Shown one piece after another: positions 10,329 to 19,632 of a DNA stretch of 64,000 nt. Origin of the DNA: Leminorella richardii. GTDB taxonomy: Bacteria > Pseudomonadota > Gammaproteobacteria > Enterobacterales > Enterobacteriaceae. The DNA lies in NCBI RefSeq assembly GCF_900478135.1, contig NZ_LS483470.1:186001-250000 (forward strand), in the 5' to 3' direction. The first letter of the stretch is position 1; every line of letters begins with the position of its first letter. The notes below the pieces were generated by a model that worked only from the letters and a program-made list of their open reading frames with translations, was not told the DNA's origin and made no database searches. Both the position numbers and the translations under genes were made by a program.

Positions 10329-11120
10329 ATGTTTATTAATCCCAATTTTTATCTGGCGCTGCCTTTGGCTGCGGCACTGTTCTTTGCCGGGCGAGCGCTG
10401 GGATCTGCAAGTGTGGCTATTAGCTTGCGTCGTACGGCTGGCGCTGTATTTTTTCTGTTGGCACTGGTAAGCCTATCTATTCCTCTAACCTATCTGGCTG
10501 GTTCTCTTGGCGAGAACCCTGCGTACGCTAATTTTCGTGCTCTACCTTATGCAGAGCTGACCGTTTGTTTAGCTGCGCCCTTTGTGGGCAGGCTATCCTT
10601 GCTGCTGCCGCTAAATCGTGGAATAGCGCTGCTGTTTTGCCTTGTGATTACCTTAGGCTACGTTAGCCTGCCGTTTATTAAACCGATTGTTCGACCGGCG
10701 GGAGAAATTGTCGAACAGTGGCGTGATGGTATAGCCATTCAGAGTACGTCTGCAACCTGCGGGCCGGCCTCAATGGCGACGCTGATGCACCGTTTGGGCG
10801 TGTCGGCGACGCAGTCAGAGATTGCCCGTCAGTCCTATAATTCTGGTTCAGGAACGGAAAACTGGTATCTGGCTCGCTACGCGAAGAGTCAGGGATTTAG
10901 CTATCGGTTTTTGAACGAGCCGGATCTTGAAAACGTTCCCGTTCCGTCGATTATCGGCGTCAGGCTGGGGCGAGTCGGGCACTTCATTACACTGCTGTCG
11001 AAAGAGGGAGCAACCTATACCGTGGGCGACTCTCTGGATGGTGTTCATCAGCTGACTGAGGCGGAGTTTAAACAGCGTTATCGCTTTGCGGGATTTGTGC
11101 TGCAAATTGGGCGAGAATAG
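10329..11120 (+). CDS. membrane protein with C39-type cysteine peptidase domain
   Basis: 263 residues. The N-terminal half has about four hydrophobic segments (about 7-23, 38-58, 74-92, 99-117). The C-terminal half (from about 135) looks like a bacteriocin-processing C39 peptidase domain: Gln138 six residues before Cys144 (QSTSATCGPASMATL), His218 (VGHFITLL) and Asp234 (VGDSLDG). All four catalytic positions are present. No ABC transporter or ATPase domain is attached or adjacent, unlike classic C39 exporters. It is divergent from yhjD with a short gap and convergent with gor. The substrate is unknown; cleavage after a double-glycine leader or another peptide-processing role is only an inference. 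I do not recognise a named gene. Confidence 0.75.
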   Translation: MFINPNFYLALPLAAALFFAGRALGSASVAISLRRTAGAVFFLLALVSLSIPLTYLAGSLGENPAYANFRALPYAELTVCLAAPFVGRLSLLLPLNRGIALLFCLVITLGYVSLPFIKPIVRPAGEIVEQWRDGIAIQSTSATCGPASMATLMHRLGVSATQSEIARQSYNSGSGTENWYLARYAKSQGFSYRFLNEPDLENVPVPSIIGVRLGRVGHFITLLSKEGATYTVGDSLDGVHQLTEAEFKQRYRFAGFVLQIGRE

Positions 11121-11130
11121 AGGGGAAAGA

Positions 11131-11160
11131 TTAACGCCGGCGGCTTTACCGCCGACGTTA
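11131..11160. terminator. hairpin between the C39 gene and gor
   Basis: TTAACGCCGGCGG pairs with CCGCCGACGTTA around CTTTA, with one unpaired base. It lies between two convergent genes. The T-run is poor on both strands, so termination strength is doubtful. Confidence 0.5.
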
Positions 11161-11174
11161 GAGAGCGTACGCCA

Positions 11175-12527
11175 TTAGCGCATAGTGACGAACTCTTCTG
11201 CCGCCGTCGGGTGGATGGCGACTGTGTTGTCAAAGTCTTTCTTGGTGGCGCCCATTTTGACTGCAACCGCAAAGCCCTGCAGGATTTCATCCATACCAAA
11301 GCCGATGCCGTGAATACCGACGATTTTCTCTTCGGCACCCGCACAAACCAGCTTCATGCGGCACGGCTGGCGGTGAGAAGTGACGGCAGTGTACATCGCG
11401 GTAAAGGATGACTTGTACGTCTTCACCTGGTCGTCGCCGTACTGTTTACGCGCTTCTTCTTCTGTCAGGCCGATAGTGCCGATAGGTGGGTGACTGAAAA
11501 CCACGGTAGGGATATTGCTGTAGTCCAGATGCTCATCCGGCTTGTTGTTAAACAGGCGCTCTGATAGGCGGCGCCCTGCGGCGACGGCCACAGGCGTTAG
11601 CTCAACGGCGCCTGTGTTGTCGCCCACGGCGTAAACGCCGGCAACGTTGGTGTTCTGGAACTTATCGACGGGAATATAGCCCCGTTCGTTGACTTCAACG
11701 CCCGCCGCTGACAGGTTGATGCTGTCGGTTGCCGGAACGCGCCCGATGGCCCAAATCAGGCAGTCGGTGTGGTGTTCTTCGCCGTTCTCAAGCTTAAGAG
11801 TCAGGCTGCCGTCTGCATTTTTGACCACCTCTTGCGGGATGGCGTGAGTATGCAGCTGAGGGCCTTCTGCCGCCATTACTTCTAGCAGCGTATCAACGAT
11901 CATCGGATCAAAGGTTCTCAGCGGCGCGTGCTTGCGCACAAACAGGTGTGTATCTGCACCCAGCCCGTTCAGCACGCCGGCGATTTCCACGGCGATATAG
12001 CCAGCGCCTACGACAGCAACGCGCTTGGGCATAGCGTCCAGCGCGAAGAAGCCGTCAGACGTAATGCCGTACTCAGCGCCGGGTACGTTTGGAATAGACG
12101 GACGGCCGCCAGTGGCGATAAGAATATGGTCGGCGGTGATGGTCTCACCGTTGACTTCAACAGTATGGGCATCGACAAAGCGCGCGAATCCCTGAATAAC
12201 GTCAACATGGTTGTTGCCAAGCACGCGATCGTAAGACTGGTGAATACGGTCAATATAGGCGCTGCGGCTTTTGATCAACGTCTGCCAGTCGAAGCGGTTG
12301 ACGGTGGTGTCAAAGCCGTAGTCTGGCCCGTACAGATGAATAGCTTCGGCGATTTGCGCAGCGTGCCACATGACCTTTTTCGGCACACAGCCTACGTTAA
12401 CGCAGGTGCCGCCCAGGTATTTGGCTTCAATCAGCGCGCACTTTTTGCCGTAAGAGGCTGCACGGTTAATAGAGGCGATACCGCCGCTGCCGCCGCCGAT
12501 GGCGAGATAGTCATAGTGTTTAGTCAT
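11175..12527 (-). CDS. gor: glutathione reductase
   Basis: NADPH-dependent flavoenzyme that reduces oxidised glutathione in the cytoplasm. 450 residues, the same length as the E. coli enzyme. N-terminal FAD motif GGGSGGIA, redox-active disulfide [18 protein letters not shown]-binding [13 protein letters not shown] followed by the arginine-bearing FVRKHAPLR, and the C-terminal dimer motif [10 protein letters not shown] with the active-site His (here [15 protein letters not shown]). It ends convergently with the C39 gene; rlmJ lies upstream on the same strand, as near gor in E. coli. Confidence 0.98.
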   Translation of the reverse strand: MTKHYDYLAIGGGSGGIASINRAASYGKKCALIEAKYLGGTCVNVGCVPKKVMWHAAQIAEAIHLYGPDYGFDTTVNRFDWQTLIKSRSAYIDRIHQSYDRVLGNNHVDVIQGFARFVDAHTVEVNGETITADHILIATGGRPSIPNVPGAEYGITSDGFFALDAMPKRVAVVGAGYIAVEIAGVLNGLGADTHLFVRKHAPLRTFDPMIVDTLLEVMAAEGPQLHTHAIPQEVVKNADGSLTLKLENGEEHHTDCLIWAIGRVPATDSINLSAAGVEVNERGYIPVDKFQNTNVAGVYAVGDNTGAVELTPVAVAAGRRLSERLFNNKPDEHLDYSNIPTVVFSHPPIGTIGLTEEEARKQYGDDQVKTYKSSFTAMYTAVTSHRQPCRMKLVCAGAEEKIVGIHGIGFGMDEILQGFAVAVKMGATKKDFDNTVAIHPTAAEEFVTMR

Positions 12528-12660
12528 AGTGTTGCCTGCTTCTCTACGCTTAAAGAATAATCAAAGGGTCTCATAACCTACCGGAGAATAAAAGCGCTTC
12601 GGTAGGAGAATAAAAACGGAGCGTTAGCATCCGGCTCCAGCGTCAATCAGTTTGGATGAC

Positions 12661-13503
12661 TTACTCCGGAGCGATCCAGTTAATTGACGTATGCCCGATG
12701 CCTTCCGGCACCAGCACACGATGTAGCCAAGGCAGGGCAACGGACATCTGCTGTTCCAGTTTCCACGGCGGGTTGATGACAATCATGCCCGACGCCGTCA
12801 TGCCCCGGCGGTCGCTGTCCGGCTGAACGGCCAGCTCTATTTGCAGTATGTTGCGAATGCCGGTGTCTTTCAGCGCCTGTATCATTCTTTTGACCTGCTG
12901 GCGCAGCACCACCGGATACCACAGGGCGTAAACGCCAGTGGCGAAGCGCTTATAGCCTTCCTGAATACCGTCGACCACCGCCTGATAGTCAGTTTTCATC
13001 TCATAGGGCGGGTCGATAAGAATAAAGCCGCGACGAGAAGTTGGCGGAAGCTGAGACTTCAACTGCTGGTAGCCGTTGCCGCGTACTGCTGTTGCCCGCG
13101 GATCTTTGGCAAACTCTTGGCGCAGAAGAGGAAAGTCAGTGGGATGAAGCTCTGTCAGGTGCAGTTTGTCCTGTTCGCGCAGCAGGTGGCGAGCAATCAG
13201 TGGAGAGCCCGGATAGTATTTCAGGTTGCCGCCTTTATTATAGGCGCTGACCGCAGACAGGTAGGGTTCAAGCTCGGCAGGAACGTCATCGCGCTGCCAG
13301 ACCCGAGCGATACCCGCTAAAAACTCACCGGTTTTTTCTGCATGCTCGCTACCCAAATAGTAGCGCCCCGCGCCGGAGTGAGTATCAAGATAAAGAAAGG
13401 GTTTTTCTTTTTCTTTAAGGGACTCAATGATAAGGCTTTGGACGGTGTGCTTCACGACGTCGGCATGGTTACCTGCGTGAAAACTGTGGCGATAGCTGAG
13501 CAT
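12661..13503 (-). CDS. rlmJ: 23S rRNA (adenine-2030-N6)-methyltransferase RlmJ
   Basis: Methylates A2030 of 23S rRNA. 280 residues, the same size as E. coli RlmJ (YhiR). It opens with MLSYRHSFHAGNHADVVKH, which is diagnostic for the family. The methyltransferase DPPY motif (FILIDPPYEMK) is near residue 165, after a long insertion between the SAM-binding loop (LDTHSGAGRY) and the catalytic motif. Same strand as gor, 133 bases before it. Confidence 0.97.
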   Translation of the reverse strand: MLSYRHSFHAGNHADVVKHTVQSLIIESLKEKEKPFLYLDTHSGAGRYYLGSEHAEKTGEFLAGIARVWQRDDVPAELEPYLSAVSAYNKGGNLKYYPGSPLIARHLLREQDKLHLTELHPTDFPLLRQEFAKDPRATAVRGNGYQQLKSQLPPTSRRGFILIDPPYEMKTDYQAVVDGIQEGYKRFATGVYALWYPVVLRQQVKRMIQALKDTGIRNILQIELAVQPDSDRRGMTASGMIVINPPWKLEQQMSVALPWLHRVLVPEGIGHTSINWIAPE

Positions 13504-13704
13504 GACGTTTTAGGCTTTCCTGTTTTTTGAATTTCTATTTAGATCAGCTTGTTATTTTGACTCCAAGCCGCTGTCTCTGCGCCTATTGTAGCCGTCCGCA
13601 TGTCATTAACCTACTTAATTTGGCTGGCTCGGCGTTTTTTACTGGGGCAGCCGGCGTCGTTGAGTAAAATAGCTCAGTGAACCGAAAACGACGGAAGGGT
13701 TAAC

Positions 13705-14043
13705 GTGACAAAGACATATAGTATCTTAGGCCAGTTTTATGAATTACCCGATGTCGCCTATTTTTACGATAGCCTGTCGCTATTAGACCTCAGCAAAGAG
13801 ATTAGTGACGAGGTATTGCATCTGGATGAGGATTTACTGCAAGTCTCATTTTCCGATGCAGACGAAACCACAATTGACGTCGGTTGGTACCCTTCGTTTG
13901 ACGAAGCGGGGGCGTTTGTCGTTATAGTGATAAAAAACCGCGACTGGGATTCGCCGCTGTTTAAGGCAAGTGCCGGGTGGGATAAGGCGGATTTAAACAG
14001 CAAGATTGAACAGGCGTTGGATGTCGCGCAGCCTGGAAACTAA
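13705..14043 (+). CDS. small acidic protein of unknown function
   Basis: 112 residues, GTG start at 13705 with GGAAGGG 7-8 bases upstream. Strongly acidic (many Asp/Glu) with no signal peptide or membrane helix, so probably cytoplasmic. It alternates beta-strand-like stretches (TIDVGWYPSFDEAGAFVVIV) with a C-terminal amphipathic helix (DLNSKIEQALDVA). I do not recognise the family. Small acidic single-domain proteins of this look include immunity proteins, but no toxin gene is nearby, so that is speculation. It lies between rlmJ (divergent) and the LysR remnant (convergent). Confidence 0.65.
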   Translation: MTKTYSILGQFYELPDVAYFYDSLSLLDLSKEISDEVLHLDEDLLQVSFSDADETTIDVGWYPSFDEAGAFVVIVIKNRDWDSPLFKASAGWDKADLNSKIEQALDVAQPGN

Positions 14044-14264
14044 TCCCCGTCCTTCACCTTCAACAAATGCGCCAAAAAGCGCTGGAGCGCATCCGACGGC
14101 AGGTCGTTTTTCCGCCAGAATACGCCGACGCTCCCTCTCTGCTCAATGCGCGACAGGGGGAGGATAGCCAGCTGTTCCTGACTTGCGTAGAGCGTAATGG
14201 CCTGTTTTCGGGTGACGAACATTTTCAGGCGCTGTGATAGCGCGATTTTACCGCTCTTAAAATA
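14040..14264 (-). pseudogene. remnant resembling the C-terminus of a LysR-type regulator
   Basis: About 74 codons are open on the minus strand, closed upstream by TGA at 14265-14267. The translation (…ASQEQLAILPLSRIEQ…VGVFWRKNDLPSDALQRFL…) looks like the last part of a LysR-family effector-binding domain: a buried LAILPL strand, a V-G-V-F-W-R-K strand and a closing helix. No DNA-binding domain or upstream effector-domain sequence is visible before it, so it reads as a leftover of a deleted regulator. It overlaps the end of the small acidic gene by 4 bases. Family assignment is tentative. Confidence 0.42.
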
Positions 14265-14357
14265 TCACCGATTTCAGCTATCGCTGTCGCTCCCCGTTGA
14301 TTTCTACCATAATGAGCCCCATGTTATTTCCATCTGCATAATTCAAGGATCGCCGCT

Positions 14358-16399
14358 ATGACTAATCCGCTGTTAACCTCTTGGGCGCTGCCCCCGTTTT
14401 CCTCTATTCGTCCTGAAGACATCGTTCCTGCGGTGAATGCTGCACTGGACGACTGCCGAGCGGCGGTTGAGCGCGTTGTTGCGCAGCCGGGCCGTTTACC
14501 TGGGAAAACCTGTGTCAGCCGCTAGCGGAAGTGGACGATCGCCTTGGAAAAATTTGGTCGCCGGTAGGTCACTTGAATTCAGTGAAAAACAGCCCGGAGC
14601 TTCGCGAAGCCTACGAGCAGTGCCTGCCGATGCTGGCAGAGTACGGCACTTGGGTTGGGCAGCACAAAGGGCTGTACGACGCCTATCGCAACCTTAAGCA
14701 GGGCGCGGCGTTCTCCTCTTTAAGCAAGGCGCAGAAAAAGGCGGTGGATAACGCTCTGCGAGACTTCGAGCTGTCCGGTATCGGCCTCGAGCCGGAAAAG
14801 CAAAAGCGCTACGGTGAAATCGTTTCTCGTCTGTCTGAACTTGGTTCTACCTACAGCAACAACGTGCTGGATGCGACCATGGGCTGGAGCAAGCTCATCA
14901 CGTCAGCGGACGATCTGACCGGCCTGCCCGAAAGCGCGCTGGACGCCGCCAAAGAGCGGGCGGCGGCAAAGGAGCAGGAAGGCTGGCTGCTGACGCTGGA
15001 TATGCCAAGCTATCTGCCGGTGATGACCTACGCCGACAACCGCGAACTGCGCTATGAAATGTATCTGGCGTTTACCACCCGCGCTTCCGATCAGGGCCCG
15101 AACGCTGGCAAGTGGGACAACGGTGAAATCATGGCTGAAACTATGGCTCTGCGCCATGAATTGGCTCAACTGCTTGGCTTTAACACTTATGCCGATAAGT
15201 CGCTGGCGACCAAAATGGCGGAGAACCCGCAGCAGGTGCTCGACTTTTTAAACGATTTGGCCAAGCGCGCCCGCCCTCAGGGTGAGCGCGAGCTGGCAGA
15301 GCTGCGCGCCTTTGCCAACGAGCACTATGGCAAGACAGAGCTGGAGCCGTGGGACGTCAGCTACTACAGCGAAAAGCAAAAGCAGCACCTGTATTCCATC
15401 AGCGACGAGCAGCTCCGCCCCTATTTTCCTGAACAGCGCGTGGTGGAAGGGCTGTTTGAAGTTGTCCGGCGCGTGTTTGGGATTACTGCCAAAGAGCGCA
15501 CCGGCGTTGACGTTTGGCATCCGGAAGTGCGCTTTTTCGATCTGTTTGACGCGAAGGGCGAGCTGAAAGGCAGCTTCTATTTGGATCTGTACGCCCGTGA
15601 GCACAAGCGGGGTGGCGCGTGGATGGACGACTGCATTGGCAGCCTGCGCTATGCCGACGGCCATTTGCAAAAGCCTGTTGCCTACCTGACCTGTAACTTT
15701 AACCGCCCGGTTGGTGACAAGCCTGCTCTGTTCACCCACGATGAAGTCACTACTTTGTTCCACGAGTTTGGCCACGGCATCCACCATATGCTGACCCGTA
15801 TTGATACTGCTGGCGTGTCTGGCATTAACGGTGTGCCTTGGGACGCGGTCGAACTTCCCAGCCAGTTTATGGAAAACTGGTGCTGGCAGCCGGAGGCACT
15901 GGCCTTTATCTCCGGTCACTATCAGACCGGTGAGCCGCTGCCACAGGCAATGCTGGACAAAATGCTGGCAGCGAAAAACTACCAGGCCGCGCTGTTTATT
16001 CTGCGCCAGCTGGAGTTTGGCCTGTTTGATTTCCGCCTGCACGCCGAGTATCAGCCTGAGAGCGGTGCGAAAATCATGGAAACGCTGTCCGAGGTGAAAA
16101 AGCAGGTCGCGGTGATGCCATCTCCTGCGTGGGGGCGCTTCCCGTACGCCTTTAGCCACATCTTTGCCGGAGGCTACGCAGCGGGCTACTACAGCTACCT
16201 GTGGGCGGAAGTACTGTCGGCTGACGCCTTCTCGCGCTTTGAAGAAGAAGGCATTTTTAACACGGAAACCGGCAATTCTTTCCTAGACAATATTCTGTCT
16301 CAGGGCGGTTCCGATGAGCCGATGATGCTGTTTAAAAACTTCCGCGGTCGTGCGCCAGAGTTGGACGCCATGCTGCGCCACTACGGTATTAAAGGGTAA
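14358..16399 (+). pseudogene. prlC: oligopeptidase A, frameshifted near the N-terminus
   Basis: Cytoplasmic M3 zinc metallopeptidase that degrades signal-peptide fragments and other oligopeptides. The true start is ATG 14358 (AAGGA upstream), giving MTNPLLTSWALPPFSSIRPE. After VVAQPG (about 14490) the frame is lost: expected F-T-W-E-N-L-C-Q-P is read as LPGKTCVSR and stops at 14523-14525, while the correct frame continues one base off through SPVGHLNSVKNSPELREAYE to 16399. Restoring one base gives exactly 680 residues, the E. coli length. The zinc site HEFGHGIHHML is intact. As read, only an internal start (for example 14531) would give a protein, without about 60 N-terminal residues. Sequencing error is likely. 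Confidence 0.93.
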
Positions 16400-16401
16400 T
16401 C

Positions 16402-17148
16402 GTGCCGATTTTTCTCAGTCACGAAGCAGGCGCCGATCCCGGCGCCTTGTCTCTTTTAGCGCAGCGCTGGGGGCTAGTGAGCGATGAAGCCGCGCCGCTG
16501 GCGCTGGTGTTGACGTCGGATCGACTTGAACTGCGCAAGCGCGATGAGCCTAAACTGGGTGCCGTATATGTTGATTTCGTCACTGGAACGATGGCTCATC
16601 GTCGGCGATTTGGTGGCGGGCGCGGTGAAGCGGTAGCAAAGGCGGTTGGTATTAAAGGCGACTATCTTCCCGACGTGGTCGACGCGACGGCGGGGTTAGG
16701 GCGCGATGCGTTTGTGCTGGCCGCCGTTGGCTGTCGGGTGCGGATGCTGGAACGCCATCCTGTGGTTGCCGCCCTTTTGGATGATGGCCTCAGGCGCGCC
16801 TATGCCGATGAAGAGATAGGTCCCTGGCTGCAAGAGCGGTTAACGCTGCTGCATGCTTCAAGCTTAACCGGCCTTGATAGCATTTATCCGGCGCCGGATG
16901 TGGTGTATCTCGACCCCATGTTTCCTCACCGCCAAAAAAGCGCGCTGGTTAAAAAAGAGATGCGGGTATTTCAGTCGCTGGTCGGGGAAGATGCCGACGC
17001 AGATGGTCTGCTGGAGCCCGCCTGTCGGCTGGCTAAGCGTAGAGTGGTAGTAAAGCGGCCTGACTATGCCCCGCCTCTGGCGGACAAAGCGCCTTCTGTG
17101 TCAATCAAGACCAAAAGCCATCGATTCGATCTTTACGTGACTCTGTAA
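16402..17148 (+). CDS. rsmJ: 16S rRNA (guanine-1516-N2)-methyltransferase RsmJ
   Basis: Methylates G1516 of 16S rRNA. 248 residues. SAM-binding motif [16 protein letters not shown], catalytic-type motif [11 protein letters not shown] and C-terminal [13 protein letters not shown] are typical of RsmJ (YhiQ). It starts at GTG two bases after the prlC stop, so it is translationally coupled to prlC in a two-gene operon, as in E. coli. Confidence 0.97.
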   Translation: MPIFLSHEAGADPGALSLLAQRWGLVSDEAAPLALVLTSDRLELRKRDEPKLGAVYVDFVTGTMAHRRRFGGGRGEAVAKAVGIKGDYLPDVVDATAGLGRDAFVLAAVGCRVRMLERHPVVAALLDDGLRRAYADEEIGPWLQERLTLLHASSLTGLDSIYPAPDVVYLDPMFPHRQKSALVKKEMRVFQSLVGEDADADGLLEPACRLAKRRVVVKRPDYAPPLADKAPSVSIKTKSHRFDLYVTL

Positions 17149-17154
17149 AAGCGG

Positions 17155-17724
17155 CTATTCGTCGTTGCTGCTTTGATTAGGATCGATTTCTATCAGTGCG
17201 TCCATATCTTCCCAATACATAAAGGCTCCGCCGTTAAAGTAGTGGGGATAGCTGTCGACGATCAGTTGGCGGTGTTCTTCACTTTGCCATTCCAGAGGAA
17301 GAGTGACGTCAATATCAGGGTTGCGCTGCTTTAGGTCGTTAAGACGCGCCTGTAGCTCTTCGTGAACTTTCTGTTTAACCAGCGACTGCTCTCTGGCTAT
17401 TTCATCTTCAAAGGAGGGATAGGAGTCAAAAGGCCTTGCGGAACATAGCGCAACTGATTCTTCAGACGTCAGGTCGGGGTACTTTTCTCTTAGGCGCTGT
17501 AGGCGTTCGGGGGGCACTTCGGCTGGAGTAATTTCGAGACGCCCGGCGTGTAAATACGGCTGTAGTATACTCATCAGCTTTTCAGGAACGGCGCCAGGTG
17601 GGCGGGAAAAGGCCAGAGTAATGAGTTCATTAAAACTCAGGTCTTCAATATTTTCTTCTTGTTTCTGTAAATCGCGACCGTTATCTACGACCAGTCGAAG
17701 GTGGTTCTTCCTGAACTCTTTCAT
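17155..17724 (-). CDS. hypothetical 189-aa protein
   Basis: I do not recognise this family. It has no signal peptide or membrane helix and is rich in Glu, Leu, Pro and Arg, so it is probably cytoplasmic. The middle (about 70-140) is predicted helical and charged, with a coiled-coil-like stretch (EIAREQSLVKQKVHEELQAR). The C-terminus is acidic (YWEDMDALIEID). The start ATG 17724 has AGGAAT upstream. It lies between rsmJ (convergent, 6 bases apart) and gdhA on the same strand as gdhA. Coding is supported by the long clean frame and normal codon use. Confidence 0.7.
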   Translation of the reverse strand: MKEFRKNHLRLVVDNGRDLQKQEENIEDLSFNELITLAFSRPPGAVPEKLMSILQPYLHAGRLEITPAEVPPERLQRLREKYPDLTSEESVALCSARPFDSYPSFEDEIAREQSLVKQKVHEELQARLNDLKQRNPDIDVTLPLEWQSEEHRQLIVDSYPHYFNGGAFMYWEDMDALIEIDPNQSSNDE

Positions 17725-17795
17725 TGCATATTCCTGCTAAATATTAGGAGCCGCGTTAGTCGCAGCCCCTAGTTTTCTACTATTTTTCTACTCTA

Positions 17796-19138
17796 TCACA
17801 GAACGCCTTGACCCAGCATCGCGTCGGCAACTTTGACGAAGCCTGCAATGTTTGCGCCGCTGACGTAGTCTGTCTGTGCACTTTCGCCGCCGTAGTTAAC
17901 ACAGGCCTGATGGATATCGAGCATGATGTGCTGCAGACGCTGATCGACCTCTTCCGCTCTCCAACTGATGCGACCCGCGTTTTGTGACATTTCCAGCCCA
18001 GAAGTGGCAACGCCACCTGCGTTCGCCGCCTTGCCCGGTGCAAACAGCACGTTGGCTGCCATCAGCGCTTCGGTCGCGTCGATGGTGGTCGGCATGTTGG
18101 CGCCTTCGGCAACCGCCTGTACACCGTTTTGAATCAGAAGCTTGGCGTCCGCCAGTTCCAGTTCGTTTTGTGTGGCGCACGGCAGAGCGACGTCAACCGG
18201 CACTGACCACGGGCGCTGGCCTTCTAGATACGTCAGACCACGCTCGCTGGCGTAGTCCTTGATGCGACCATAGCGGCTATTTTTGATATCCATCAGGTGC
18301 GCCAGCTTGTCGGTGGTAAAGCCCTCTTCGTCAACGATAGAGCCGCCGGAGTCGGAAGCGGTGATGACTTTGGCACCCAGTTCCATCGCTTTCTCAATGG
18401 TGTACTGCGACACGTTGCCGGAGCCAGAAACGGAAACGCGCTTGCCTGCAAGCCCTGAGCCGTGACGCTTAAGCATTGCTTCGGTGAAGTAAACCAGACC
18501 GTAGCCGGTTGCTTCCGGACGAATCAGGCTGCCGCCAAAAGAGAGTCCCTTACCGGTAAAGACACAGCCAGTGTTGTTAGACAGCTTTTTCATCATGCCG
18601 GCCATGTAGCCGACTTCGCGGCCGCCAACGCCGATATCGCCCGCAGGGACGTCGGTATCTGGCCCCAGATGGCGGTAGAGTTCGGTCATCAGCGCCTGAC
18701 AGAAGCGCATGATTTCACCGTTGCTTTTACCTTTAGGATCGAAGTCAGAGCCGCCTTTGCCGCCGCCCATAGGCAGCGTAGTCAGCGCATTTTTAAAGGT
18801 CTGTTCAAATCCCAAGAATTTCAGGATAGAGAGGTTAACGGAGGGGTGAAAGCGCATGCCGCCTTTGAATGGCCCGATAGCGGAGCTGAACTGGACGCGC
18901 CATGCGCGGTTAACCTGAACGATACCTTTGTCATCAAGCCATGAAACGCGAAACTGAATAGCGCGCTCCGGCTCAACCAGACGCTCTAGCAGACCCTGCT
19001 CGGTATAGCGTGGGTTTTGCTGCAAGAAGGGCAGAGTGACGTAAACACTTCGCGCACCGCCTGTAAAAACTCAGGCTGATTGGCGTCGCGTTTTTGGAGC
19101 ATGAGGAGAAAATCGTCCACAGTTTTGTATTGACTCAT
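17796..19138 (-). pseudogene. gdhA: NADP-specific glutamate dehydrogenase, frameshifted at residue ~37
   Basis: Makes glutamate from 2-oxoglutarate and ammonium with NADPH. The start is ATG 19138 (AGGAA upstream), giving MSQYKTVDDFLLMLQKRDAN. After EVFTSL the read becomes C-P-S-C where W-P-F-L-Q-Q-N-P is expected: one C (plus strand) is missing at 19029-19032, and the correct frame (QQNPRYTEQGLLERLVEPER) then runs to 17796. Adding one base gives exactly 447 residues, the E. coli length. Catalytic motifs PMGGGKGGSDFDPKGKS and the nucleotide-binding SGSGNVSQYTIEKA are intact. An internal start at 19025 (409 aa) would lack the N-terminal helix needed for the hexamer. Sequencing error is likely. 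Confidence 0.94.
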
Positions 19139-19582
19139 TGGTATCATTCCTGTCTTTGTTTTTTTATTTCATCCACGAAAAAGCGCTATTCAGGAGGGTG
19201 AATATTAGCGGACTTCATGAGAATGTGATGTATGTGCGTTTTTGACTATAGCATTAACCAACGGTGATATAGCAAGGGTTTTTTGACGGGATTTTTTTAT
19301 TATTTAAAACGGTAAGGCAAATTATTAGAAGCAATTATCTGAATGTTTTAGAGATTAAATAAACTGATTTCCTTATTTTTCAATGGATTTAACATTTTGA
19401 TTTTTATGAACAATATTTTCATTAAGGAGATTTTTCTTTTATTGCTACAGAAGTATCGGGCATTCATGAACGGAATATGCAGTATATCTCTCTATTATTT
19501 TGGAGGCTTAATTTATATAAAATCGATAGGGTGGGTGAGAACATTAATACACAGCCAGAGAGAATATATCATTTTCAGACAT
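19139..19582. other. AT-rich gap between gdhA and uspA terminator
   Basis: The first 100 bases hold the gdhA ribosome-binding site and presumably its promoter. From about 19270 to 19560 the base composition turns strongly AT-rich, unlike the flanks. A 99-codon frame at 19397-19696 exists but lacks coding character and runs antisense into uspA, so I do not count it as a gene. I see no RNA family. Confidence 0.5.
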
Positions 19583-19606
19583 AAAAAACGCCCGCATCGG
19601 CGGGCG
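19583..19606 (-). terminator. intrinsic terminator of uspA
   Basis: On the minus strand CGCCCGC/GCGGGCG closes a 4-base loop and is followed by T6, 27 bases after the uspA stop. Confidence 0.9.
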
Positions 19607-19632
19607 CTATATTACTCAATATCAACTACGGA

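Noticed and set aside
15248..16159. Long antisense frame opposite prlC
   Set aside because: Typical shadow of a GC-rich gene; prlC is strongly conserved on the other strand.
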